From Sulfolobus sp. UBA167 (GTDB lineage: Archaea > Thermoproteota > Thermoprotei_A > Sulfolobales > Sulfolobaceae), in NCBI GenBank assembly GCA_002495845.1, contig DAHF01000131.1:16109-30658 (forward strand): 14,550 nucleotides of DNA. The letters run 5' to 3'. A program made the position numbers and the translations under genes. This document shows, piece after piece, positions 7,029 to 13,985 of this stretch (the stretch's first letter is position 1; each line of letters opens with the position of its first letter). The notes beneath the pieces are model-generated. The model did no database searches and had not been told where the DNA came from. It was given only the letters and a program-made list of their open reading frames with translations.

Positions 7029-7387
7029 TCCTCCCCAGCCTCATCTTCGTTCTCCTTTTCTTCTATGTTATCTACTTCTTCTGTCTCTTCCTCGACCTCC
7101 TCTTTCTTCTTCTTTTCCTTCTTCTTAGACTTGGCTTTCCTAGAGGCTTGTTTCTTAGCCTTCTTTCTGTCCTCTATACCGTCGAAAACTCTTCCGTTGA
7201 CTTCAAACTCCTTCTTAGCTTCCTCAATGTCTATTTTCCCTTGGAGGAGCTTGTCCCAAATGTCGGTGTTTCTCATCAATATCTCGATATCTTGAATTGA
7301 GAGAAAAGGTAGATCATCATCTTCGTGTTCTTCCGGTTCAGAATCCTCGTGAACGTCCCTCTTTTCGTCAACCTCTCCTTCTGACAT
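7025..7387 (-). CDS. rpo13: DNA-directed RNA polymerase subunit Rpo13
   Basis: This 120-residue protein is extremely charged. The diagnostic core is LSIQDIEILMRNTDIWD (29-45) then LLQGKIDIEEAKKEF (47-61), the helix-turn-helix of the crenarchaeal Rpo13 subunit, which sits between the jaw and clamp head near downstream DNA. The N-terminus (1-26) is acidic. Residues 74-96 are Lys/Arg-rich, like the DNA-binding tail of Sulfolobus Rpo13. Unlike the shorter Sulfolobus protein I recall (about 104 residues), a further strongly acidic segment (97-120) follows. The ATG at 7387 is 11 nt downstream of the HerA-like stop, and its stop overlaps the pcna1 start (ATGA). Rpo13 is restricted to a subset of crenarchaea and supports a Sulfolobales source. 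Confidence 0.92.
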   Translation of the reverse strand: MSEGEVDEKRDVHEDSEPEEHEDDDLPFLSIQDIEILMRNTDIWDKLLQGKIDIEEAKKEFEVNGRVFDGIEDRKKAKKQASRKAKSKKKEKKKKEEVEEETEEVDNIEEKENEDEAGEE

Positions 7388-7398
7388 AACAATCTAAA

Positions 7399-9060
7399 TT
7401 ACTGAACTATACTTCTGACTAAAAAAATATCTCCTCTGTCGCTTCTAGTTACAAACTCTCCTCTCTGCATGGACAAAGCTGTATCATGTATCAATGAATA
7501 TGCATCTGAGTCACCGGCTAAAAACCTTACTATATAATCTACCTCGTTAGGCTCTGACAGCTGAAAGATGAAGAACGAGGCAGAGTTGTTCATGAGCTTC
7601 TTAATATACTCTATAGACTGTGAGACCACTATCATGCCTACGCCGAACTTCCTCCCCTCAGCGAAGATCCTCTCAACGACCTCTTTCCCAGTCTCTTTGG
7701 AAAGGACAAACGGGGCCTCATCGAGGACGAACATCTTCCAGAGCGGGGACTGCCCTTTCCTCAGCATGTAGTCCCTGAGGTTCCTTAGTATTGTCTCGAT
7801 CATGATGTACTTTATTTCGTTCGCTGAAACCATTGAGAAGTCCAAAACTACGCTATTCTCGAAGACCTCTTCAAGGTCTATGCTATCATGAGAGAATACC
7901 TCTGTTGAAAGGAAGACCAAGTAAGGCTCTAAAGAGGAAAGCTTATTTATGTCCTGGGACGACATCGACAGCCTCTTCTTCCTCTCTAGGTAGAGCAGGA
8001 CGTCCCTGAATGTGGGAGGCCTTTGAGACCAAGTCCTGGGGTCCTCTTCGTCTATTCCGTTCTCCATGTAAGTCTCGGAAATCAGGTTGAAGAGGTCTAT
8101 TGTCTGAAGGTTCCCGAGGTTGAAGATTGACCTTATCATATATGCAACCTCGAGGGACCTCTTCCTGGGAGAAGTGTTGTTGAGGGACAACGGGTTAACT
8201 GCGGTCTTCGACATGTCTATCCTTCTTGCTCCCTCTGAAGGATATTCACCGTGAAGGTCAAACACGGTAAACGAAACTCCAAGTTGTTTTATAAGTTGCT
8301 TAACGAGATAAGACTTTCCAGAACCGCTGGCTCCAGATACCACCAGGTTGAAGTTCTTTTTATCCTTCATGTTGATCCTGAACTCTAAGTTTCCTGCCTT
8401 GATCCAGCTGTAAGTGTTTCCCCTAAACCTCAAACCTGAGGATGAACGCACCAGGATCTTGCTCACGTGACCTAAAAGGACCCCTTCGCTAGGCGTCTCC
8501 CTCAAGGAAAAGGCGATTAGTGGAAAAGAGAGCCAGCTCATCAAAAGCAATGGATATTGCCTAATGTCATGGCTGAAGCTCAGGACTACGAAGTCTGCTA
8601 TAAATCCTATTAATAGAAGCGTGTCTCTCGCAATTATAAGAAATATTGCTATCCCAATCGCTAATATAGGGAGAAGAAAGGGGGATTTCCTGGAAATTCT
8701 AAGCCTTCCAGCCTTGCTCATGGAAGATATCAGCATGTCAGAGAAAGACCTTCTTACTAGGAAGAGGATGAAGGACGCAGAAGACAACCCGAAGAGGTAA
8801 GCTGTAACGTTGAAAGGATTTAACACATCTATGCCGAAGACTGAGAACACTGTGGAGACTCCAAGCAGGTACATCAAGGAAGTTAAAGGAGAATAAAACA
8901 AGAAAACAGAAGAGAAAGCGTCGGCGAAGAGCATCGCATAAAAGAGGAAGAAGTACACCGTTATACCTTCAACCCCCTTGTAATAAGATGCTACTTCACT
9001 CAAAGCCAATGCCTCTAAGGTCAGCGCAACGATGAAAGCTATGTTTCTATCCTCAAACAT
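7399..9060 (-). CDS. Multi-pass membrane HerA/VirB4-like ATPase
   Basis: This 553-residue protein has an N-terminal membrane region (about residues 5-185; six or so hydrophobic segments, e.g. 31-52, 87-103, 128-144, 171-185) joined to a HerA/FtsK-class motor domain. Walker A is GASGSGKS (243-250). The HerA-type DLHGEY is at 268-273. Walker B is MFVLDEAP (443-450). EGRKFGVGMIVVSQ (468-481) is the sensor region. Such proteins are hexameric pumps. A membrane-anchored form suggests DNA or protein translocation, or pilus or DNA-exchange machinery, rather than the soluble HerA-NurA end-resection complex. It is not flanked by nurA, mre11 or rad50. CedB of the Ced DNA-import system is a related alternative, but no cedA is seen. 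It is the first gene of the operon with rpo13 and pcna1. Confidence 0.85.
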   Translation of the reverse strand: MFEDRNIAFIVALTLEALALSEVASYYKGVEGITVYFFLFYAMLFADAFSSVFLFYSPLTSLMYLLGVSTVFSVFGIDVLNPFNVTAYLFGLSSASFILFLVRRSFSDMLISSMSKAGRLRISRKSPFLLPILAIGIAIFLIIARDTLLLIGFIADFVVLSFSHDIRQYPLLLMSWLSFPLIAFSLRETPSEGVLLGHVSKILVRSSSGLRFRGNTYSWIKAGNLEFRINMKDKKNFNLVVSGASGSGKSYLVKQLIKQLGVSFTVFDLHGEYPSEGARRIDMSKTAVNPLSLNNTSPRKRSLEVAYMIRSIFNLGNLQTIDLFNLISETYMENGIDEEDPRTWSQRPPTFRDVLLYLERKKRLSMSSQDINKLSSLEPYLVFLSTEVFSHDSIDLEEVFENSVVLDFSMVSANEIKYIMIETILRNLRDYMLRKGQSPLWKMFVLDEAPFVLSKETGKEVVERIFAEGRKFGVGMIVVSQSIEYIKKLMNNSASFFIFQLSEPNEVDYIVRFLAGDSDAYSLIHDTALSMQRGEFVTRSDRGDIFLVRSIVQ

Positions 9061-9083
9061 TTTTGTGATTTATGGAAAGGCGC

Positions 9084-9092
9084 TAATAAAAA
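9084..9092 (-). promoter_or_regulatory. Putative TATA box of the HerA-like/rpo13/pcna1 operon
   Basis: The minus strand reads TTTTTATTA, centred 28 nt upstream of the ATG at 9060, which fits a leaderless start. It lies in the 141-nt divergent spacer to the helicase gene. Confidence 0.45.
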
Positions 9093-9170
9093 CCTTGTCA
9101 TCAAATTAAACTGCCTCGTGTAAACATAGCCTCACCCATGTTCAGCAGTTCGCTTGATATTTTTCCAGAA

Positions 9171-9179
9171 GTTAATATT
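9171..9179 (+). promoter_or_regulatory. Putative TATA box of the Lhr helicase gene
   Basis: GTTAATATT is centred about 27 nt upstream of the ATG at 9202, again leaderless spacing. The rest of the 9061-9201 spacer shows no other element I can name. Confidence 0.45.
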
Positions 9180-9201
9180 CCTGCTCAACGTGTTTTAAAC
9201 T

Positions 9202-11973
9202 ATGCTCAGGGAAGCTCAGGACTTTGCATCGAGGCTGAAGACAATAGGATATAATGAGCTGACTCCTATCCAAAAAGTCGCCATTCCACTCATCGAGAAG
9301 GGGAAAAACGTGGTTATAACTGCACCTACGGGGTCTGGGAAGACTGAAGCCGCTATGCTACCAATATTTTATTCAATCTTCGCGAGCAGACCTCAAAGTA
9401 TATCGTGCATTTACGTTACTCCATTGAGGTCGCTCAATAGAGACGTTGAGGGAAGACTGAGGAAGATAGGATCCAGCTTGGGTGTGAAGGTAGGGGTGAA
9501 GCACGGTGACACAACGAATAGACAGAGAAAGGATCTCATCAACGACCCTCCAGACATATTGATAACTACCCCTGAGTCGATGCAGTATTTTCTCTTAAAC
9601 AAGAAGATTAGAGAAAAGATAGCTAACACTAAGTGGATAGTGATAGATGAACTTCAGGAGATGCTTGACGAGAAGAGAGGGATAGATCTTTCAGTCACGT
9701 TGCAGAGATTTAAGAAAGTTTCGAAGAATAAAATACAATTAATCGGAATTTCAGCCACCGTGGGGGACATGGATGTCGCTAAGAGGTATTTGGACCAAGG
9801 GGGCGACGTGGAGGTAGCTAAGGTCGACGTCACTAAGACCATCGACGTAAAGATTGAGATACCAGAGATAAAGGAAGAAGACGTTGAAGTAGCCAAGAGA
9901 CATTCGCTGTCGCCTGAGGTGGCCTCCAGGCTCAGGAGGATAAAGGAGTTGGCAGAAGAGAATAGACCTCTCTTAGTCTTCACCAACACTAGGGAGATGA
10001 CCGAGTTCCTATCCAACTCTCTGTCCAACGTGTACAAGATGAAGGTAGTTGCACACCATGGATCCCTCTCGAGGGAGCTCAGGGTTTCCGTGGAAAGGGA
10101 CTTCAGGAACTCCAACTTGGACGCAGTCATAGCTACTTCCAGCTTGGAGCTTGGAATAGACATAGGCTCCGTGAAGATGGTAGTCCAGTACATGTCACCC
10201 AGGGAGAGCCTCAGGCTCATCCAGAGAGTCGGGAGGAGCAACCACAACCTGACCGGGACTTCCAGGGGAATTGTAATGCCAGGGAACGACATTTACGACA
10301 TTTTAGAGTGCAATGCGATAGTCAGGCTCGCTAAGAGAGGATATGTGGAGAAGCCTTTGATAGAGGCTTATCCCTTCGACGTCATGGCGCATCAGATCGC
10401 GGGAATGGTATTGGAGGGATACGACAACGTCGACGAGATCGAGAGTACCTTAAGGGGTTCCTTTTACTTTAAGGAAATGAAGAGGGAAGACATGGAGGAA
10501 GTGATAGATCTGCTTGAAAGTGCAAGGATAATTAAAAGAAAGGAGAACAAGCTCGGCGTATCGTGGAGGATATGGAGATATTATTACGGCACGAACATGA
10601 TACCTGACTCTATAAGGAGCTTCCCCGTCGTAGACTCGTTTACAGGCATGAGGCTGGGCACCCTGAACGAGGACTTCGTGTCTACCTTAGAGGAGGACAG
10701 CGTCTTCATCCTGGGAGGAAGACTTTGGAAGGTAGTTACGATTGAGCATGACAAAGTGTTAGTAGAAAGGGGACAGCTGAAGAAAGGTGTGCTCCCAAGC
10801 TGGTTCGGAGAGTCAATTCCCGTTGAGAGGGAAACAGCGACGTGGGTCTTCGACGAGATAAACAAGCTCTTTGTGGCAAAACGTGAAGGCTTTGAGAGGC
10901 CAGCTGAACCCTCAGGGGAACCTTTGGTCTTACCTTCTGGCGTGATAGACGTAGTCTCCCAGCACACTGAGAGGGGGTACCCCAGGATCGACAGGGACAC
11001 TTTGCTTGTAGAGATAATTAACCACGACTTGGTTGTAATACACTCTCCCTTAGGTAGCAGGGGAAACAACACCCTAGGTGCGATTTTCTCCACACTACTT
11101 AACGGAATAAAGATGGCTAGATCATCGTTCAGGGCTGACTCATACCATGTAGCTCTTTCTTCAATGGTACCTATAGGGCATCAAGACGCAGAGAGAGTTA
11201 AGGAAGAAATCTTGGATCTTTCAGACGATGAGCTCCTTCAAGTCTTGGAGACCGGAATCAAGGATAGCCCCCAGTTCAAGTGGAAACTCTTGGTCGAGGT
11301 CAAGAGGTTTGGGGTAGTAGACCCTAAGTCCGAGGTTGAATTCTCAAGCACTATCCTCAAGGCGTATACTGATACCATAGTTGGAAGGGAAGCGTTGAGG
11401 GAACTTAAGGTTAAGAATTACGATGACTCCGTAATTCCTTTGCTCAAGTCAATGAGGTGGAAGATAGTCGAAGTCCCCTCTCCCTCGCCTTTGGCTTCGC
11501 AGTTCCTGAACAGACTCATGGCCTTCCAAGCTTGGGACGAAGGCTCTCCTTTCATGATGGAGATCATGAAGGAAAGGCTCATGAACAAGGAGTTTAGGAT
11601 CATATGCATAGTCTGTGGTTGGAACGAGGTGAGGAAAGTGAAGCATGTCCCAGACAAATGTCCCAAGTGCGGTTCCGTTTTCCTTGGGGCTATTGAAGTC
11701 TCTGACGAGGATTCCCTGAACGCTGTCAAGAAGGCAATCAAGGGACACAACTTGTCGAAAGCCGAGGTGAAGTCCTTAGATAACGTCAGAAGGGTAGCCT
11801 CCCTTTTCTCTACCTATGGAAAGAACGCACTCATAGCTTTGGCTACTCCCGGTGTTGGTCCGTCTAACATGGGTAGGGTCCTCAGCAGAGTCTCTGACGG
11901 TGAAGAGAGCTTCTTCCTTTCCCTGATAGACGAGGAAAGGAAGTTCATCAAGAACAGGAAGTTTTGGCAGTAA
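9202..11973 (+). CDS. Lhr-family ATP-dependent helicase
   Basis: A 923-residue superfamily 2 helicase. RecA1 has the Q-motif-like TPIQKVAIPL (21-30), Walker A APTGSGKT (41-48), TPLRSLNRD (73-81), TTPES (122-126), motif II DELQ (149-152) and SAT (184-186). RecA2 has LVFTNTREM (258-266), ATSSLELGIDIG (311-322) and motif VI QRVGRSNH (341-348). A winged helix and the Lhr-type beta-barrel extension (roughly 400-780) follow. Near the C-terminus four cysteines, CIVC (802-805) and CPKC (820-823), form a zinc ribbon. Architecture and length fit the archaeal Lhr core family, implicated in DNA repair or RNA processing; which subgroup (aLhr1 or aLhr2) I cannot settle. Motif II lacks the usual His of DExH. 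It probably shares transcription with downstream genes only in part, since L14e has its own TATA-like box. Confidence 0.92.
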   Translation: MLREAQDFASRLKTIGYNELTPIQKVAIPLIEKGKNVVITAPTGSGKTEAAMLPIFYSIFASRPQSISCIYVTPLRSLNRDVEGRLRKIGSSLGVKVGVKHGDTTNRQRKDLINDPPDILITTPESMQYFLLNKKIREKIANTKWIVIDELQEMLDEKRGIDLSVTLQRFKKVSKNKIQLIGISATVGDMDVAKRYLDQGGDVEVAKVDVTKTIDVKIEIPEIKEEDVEVAKRHSLSPEVASRLRRIKELAEENRPLLVFTNTREMTEFLSNSLSNVYKMKVVAHHGSLSRELRVSVERDFRNSNLDAVIATSSLELGIDIGSVKMVVQYMSPRESLRLIQRVGRSNHNLTGTSRGIVMPGNDIYDILECNAIVRLAKRGYVEKPLIEAYPFDVMAHQIAGMVLEGYDNVDEIESTLRGSFYFKEMKREDMEEVIDLLESARIIKRKENKLGVSWRIWRYYYGTNMIPDSIRSFPVVDSFTGMRLGTLNEDFVSTLEEDSVFILGGRLWKVVTIEHDKVLVERGQLKKGVLPSWFGESIPVERETATWVFDEINKLFVAKREGFERPAEPSGEPLVLPSGVIDVVSQHTERGYPRIDRDTLLVEIINHDLVVIHSPLGSRGNNTLGAIFSTLLNGIKMARSSFRADSYHVALSSMVPIGHQDAERVKEEILDLSDDELLQVLETGIKDSPQFKWKLLVEVKRFGVVDPKSEVEFSSTILKAYTDTIVGREALRELKVKNYDDSVIPLLKSMRWKIVEVPSPSPLASQFLNRLMAFQAWDEGSPFMMEIMKERLMNKEFRIICIVCGWNEVRKVKHVPDKCPKCGSVFLGAIEVSDEDSLNAVKKAIKGHNLSKAEVKSLDNVRRVASLFSTYGKNALIALATPGVGPSNMGRVLSRVSDGEESFFLSLIDEERKFIKNRKFWQ

Positions 11974-11974
11974 G

Positions 11975-11984
11975 CTTAAAATTA
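11975..11984 (+). promoter_or_regulatory. Putative TATA box for rpl14e-cbf5
   Basis: CTTAAAATTA begins 2 nt after the helicase stop and is centred 38 nt before the L14e ATG at 12018. It predicts a start near 12006 and a leader of about 12 nt with only a weak purine stretch (AGATGAAA). Confidence 0.4.
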
Positions 11985-12017
11985 CCCAGAAAGCAGATGA
12001 GTTGGGTAGATGAAATC

Positions 12018-12308
12018 ATGGCAGTGATAGAAGTAGGTACAATCTGCGTCAAAACCAGGGGAAGAGATGCAGGGAAGAAGGTAGTCATATTGGACATCAT
12101 AGACGAGAACTTCGTCTTGATCACAGGACCTAAGGACGTGAACGGAGTAAAGAGGAAGAGAAGCAACATCCTTCACATAGACCCTACCGATAAGAAGGTC
12201 GAAATAAAGAAGGGAGCAAGCGACGAGGAAGTCAAGAACGCGCTCCAGCAAGCCTCTTTACTCGACTTCATGAAGGAGACAATAAAGCCAAAGATATCTG
12301 TGATTTAG
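12018..12308 (+). CDS. rpl14e: 50S ribosomal protein L14e
   Basis: This is a 96-residue ribosomal protein of the large subunit (KOW/SH3-like fold), found in archaea and eukaryotes. Sequence: MAVIEVGTICVKTRGRDAG, then KVVILDIIDENFVLITGPKDV, GVKRKRSNILHIDPTDKKV and GASDEEVKNALQQA. These are the family's conserved blocks and its usual 96-residue length. A longer reading frame opens at 11964, but its extra 18 residues (MAVSLKLPRKQ...) are outside the conserved protein and would overlap the helicase end, so 12018 is chosen. It lies 1 nt before cbf5. The L14e-Cbf5 pair is a conserved archaeal arrangement that links ribosome assembly to RNA pseudouridylation. Confidence 0.94.
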   Translation: MAVIEVGTICVKTRGRDAGKKVVILDIIDENFVLITGPKDVNGVKRKRSNILHIDPTDKKVEIKKGASDEEVKNALQQASLLDFMKETIKPKISVI

Positions 12309-12309
12309 G

Positions 12310-13352
12310 ATGAAGCCTTATAACTTCATCCAGTCAATCGATTCTTTTTGTTCTTATGATAATCCTTGGACATTTAAGGCCGAACCCCAAATAGACGAAA
12401 GTCATGGTTCTTACCCCGACAAAAGGGACATGAGCCTGCTTATAAGGAACGGAATAATCAACGTCGATAAACCTCCCGGCCCCACGAGCCACGAGGTGGC
12501 TTTCTGGCTTAAGGGGATGCTTTCCCTTAGTAGGGTAGGCCACGGAGGGACCCTAGAGCCTCACGGCGGGGTTATCCCAAAGTCACCGGTGTTCTACCCA
12601 TAGGCTTGGAGAACGCTACCAAAATAATGCACTACGTATCTGAATCCACGAAGGAATACGAATGTGTGATGCAAGTTCACTCTGACTTCGACGAGGACAA
12701 GCTAAAGTCTGTAATTTCGAAGTTCAGGGGAAAGATCTACCAGAGGCCTCCAGTCAGGTCCTCAGTCAGCAGGAGGCTGAGGACTAGGAAGGTGTTTGAG
12801 ATAGAAGTCCAGGAGATCGAGGGAAAGATGGTTCTAATGAGGATAGTCTCCGAGCACGGGACTTACATGAGGAAGATATGCCATGATATAGGAATGCTAA
12901 GTGGTTACGGTGCCCATATGAGGGAGCTGAGGAGAACTAAGACGGGTATATTCGACGAGAGGAACTTGGTAACCATGCATGAAGTCTCTGAAGCAATATA
13001 CATGTGGAAGAACTGCAAGGACGAGTCTTACTTGCGGGGGATCGTAATGCCCATGGAAATTGCTACGTGCGGGATCCCAAAAATAATGGTTGACGACAAC
13101 GCCGTGAACGCTATAGCGTATGGCGCCAAGCTGACCGTCCCAGGGGTTGTTGGATTTCAGGAGTTCAAGAAGGACGATGTGGTATGCGTCATAACCACCA
13201 AGGGCGAGCTAGTCTCAGTTGGAAAGGCATTAGTGGATTACAGGAGGTTAGCCAAAGTGGACAAGGGAGAAGTCGCGACCACTGATAGGGTTTTCATTGA
13301 CAGGGACGTCTATCCCAGGAAGTGGGGTGAAAGCAATAGAAGTAGTGCTTGA
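12310..13352 (+). CDS. cbf5: tRNA/rRNA pseudouridine synthase Cbf5 (two exons, intron 12557-12573)
   Basis: Joining 12310-12556 to 12574-13352 gives a 341-residue Cbf5, the catalytic subunit of H/ACA guide ribonucleoproteins (with Nop10, Gar1, L7Ae), which also forms tRNA psi55. Exon 1 contains GIINVDKPPGPTSHEV and GHGGTL. Exon 2 begins inside the next codon and continues DPKVTGVLPIGLENATK, so the conserved GTLDPKVTG is restored with catalytic Asp83. Later elements are RPPVRSSVSRRLRTR, SEHGTYMRKICHDIG and a C-terminal PUA domain (about 250-335) ending YPRKWG. Unspliced mRNA would stop at TAG 12601-12603 after 97 residues. Start ATG 12310 gives the normal N-terminal length. A frameshift is unlikely because both splice sites sit exactly in a bulge-helix-bulge fold. 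Confidence 0.93.
12557..12573 (+). other. 17-nt archaeal pre-mRNA intron (bulge-helix-bulge)
   Basis: The intron AGCCTCACGGCGGGGTT lies between ...CCCTAG and ATCCC.... Fold: outer helix GGGA (12547-12550) with TCCC (12575-12578); central 4-bp helix CCCT (12551-12554) with GGGG (12568-12571); 3-nt bulges AGA (12555-12557) and TTA (12572-12574); inner stem GCC (12558-12560) with GGC (12565-12567), closed by a TCAC tetraloop. Each cut falls after the second bulge nucleotide, as for the archaeal splicing endonuclease. Removal restores frame (17 nt, phase 1) and creates GAT for the catalytic Asp. Introns in cbf5 are known from crenarchaea; this exact structure is read from the sequence. Confidence 0.93.
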
Positions 13353-13884
13353 CGTAATTAAAGGTGTGCCTCTCTCATTTTATTCGAGCGCCGGTGTCTT
13401 CTCGAAGCGCAAGGTAGACACGGGCACGAGGTCACTCCTAGAGAACTTAGTAATACCCAAGGAGGGTTTAGTAGCAGATGTCGGATGCGGATACGGACCG
13501 ATTGGAATCTTCGTTGCCCTCTCCAACCCATCCTTGAGGGTGGTCATGATGGACGTAGACCCAAACGCCGTGAAGTTGGCCAAGAAGAACGTTGAAATAA
13601 ACGGGGTCGCTGACAGGGTAAAAGTTCTCAAGAGCGATGTGATGTCAGCGTCTGACTTAAAGTTTGACGCAATATTTTCAAATCCTCCTCTCTCAAAAGG
13701 GGTTGACTTCCTAAAGAAGTTCGCCCGGTGCACTAACGAGAAGCTAAAGGACGGAGGCTATATCCAGTTGGTTGTATATAGGGGAGAAGAAAACGTGAAA
13801 AAGGAGTTTTCTTACTTCTTCAATAATATAACTGTAATCAAACGAGTTAAAGGTTACTCGATAATCTTAATAAAAAAGACTTGA
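13327..13884 (+). CDS. Class I SAM-dependent methyltransferase, RsmC/MJ0882-like
   Basis: This 185-residue methyltransferase is read from GTG 13327 (KAIEVVLDVIKGVPLSFYSS). A TTG at 13297 would add ten residues and deepen the overlap with cbf5 from 26 to 56 nt. Seen: GVFSKRKVDTGTRSLLEN upstream of motif I ADVGCGYGPIG (50-60), the acidic end of strand 2 VVMMDVDP (72-79), a conserved KSDV, and motif IV SNPPLSKGVDF (118-128). The N-PP signature indicates methylation of an exocyclic base amine or a glutamine. The closest general match is the COG2813 group, which includes rRNA guanine-N2 methyltransferase RsmC and archaeal MJ0882. The actual substrate is unknown. Its place after cbf5 fits an RNA-modifying role. 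Confidence 0.87.
   Translation: MKAIEVVLDVIKGVPLSFYSSAGVFSKRKVDTGTRSLLENLVIPKEGLVADVGCGYGPIGIFVALSNPSLRVVMMDVDPNAVKLAKKNVEINGVADRVKVLKSDVMSASDLKFDAIFSNPPLSKGVDFLKKFARCTNEKLKDGGYIQLVVYRGEENVKKEFSYFFNNITVIKRVKGYSIILIKKT
13866..13878 (+). promoter_or_regulatory. Putative TATA box of tRNA-Ser
   Basis: CTTAATAAAAAAG, overlapping the last codons of the methyltransferase gene, is centred about 29 nt before the mature tRNA 5' end. It could drive tRNA-Ser and whatever RNA follows it. Confidence 0.4.
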
Positions 13885-13901
13885 GAGAATATAATGGGCA
13901 A

Positions 13902-13985
13902 GCCGGGATGCCCGAGTGGTTAAGGGGGTGGCCTTGAGAGCCATTAGGGGAAATCCCTGCACGGGTTCGAATCCCGTTCCCGGCG
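13902..13985 (+). tRNA. tRNA-Ser (anticodon UGA)
   Basis: An 84-nt class II tRNA. The acceptor GCCGGGA pairs with TCCCGGC (13978-13984). The D stem is CCC/GGG with GAGTGGTTAA in the loop. The anticodon stem GTGGC/GCCAT encloses CTTGAGA, giving anticodon TGA at 13935-13937, which reads UCA and possibly other UCN codons. The long variable arm AGGG-GAAAT-CCCT and the T arm ACGGG-TTCGAAT-CCCGT complete it. The discriminator is G (13985), as in serine tRNAs. There is no intron, and CCA is not encoded (GTCC follows). Confidence 0.96.

Noticed and set aside
7065..7295. Plus-strand 76-residue Ser/Phe-rich ORF
   Set aside because: It is the antisense image of the Lys/Glu-rich rpo13 coding sequence and has low-complexity composition only.
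11964..12017. 18-residue N-terminal extension of L14e
   Set aside because: It overlaps the helicase end and the TATA-like box, and the family protein starts at the internal ATG 12018 with 96 residues.
12310..13352. cbf5 as a pseudogene or sequencing frameshift between two ORFs
   Set aside because: A 17-nt insertion bounded exactly by a full bulge-helix-bulge motif, whose removal restores the conserved GTLDPKVTG, is an intron and not a random lesion.
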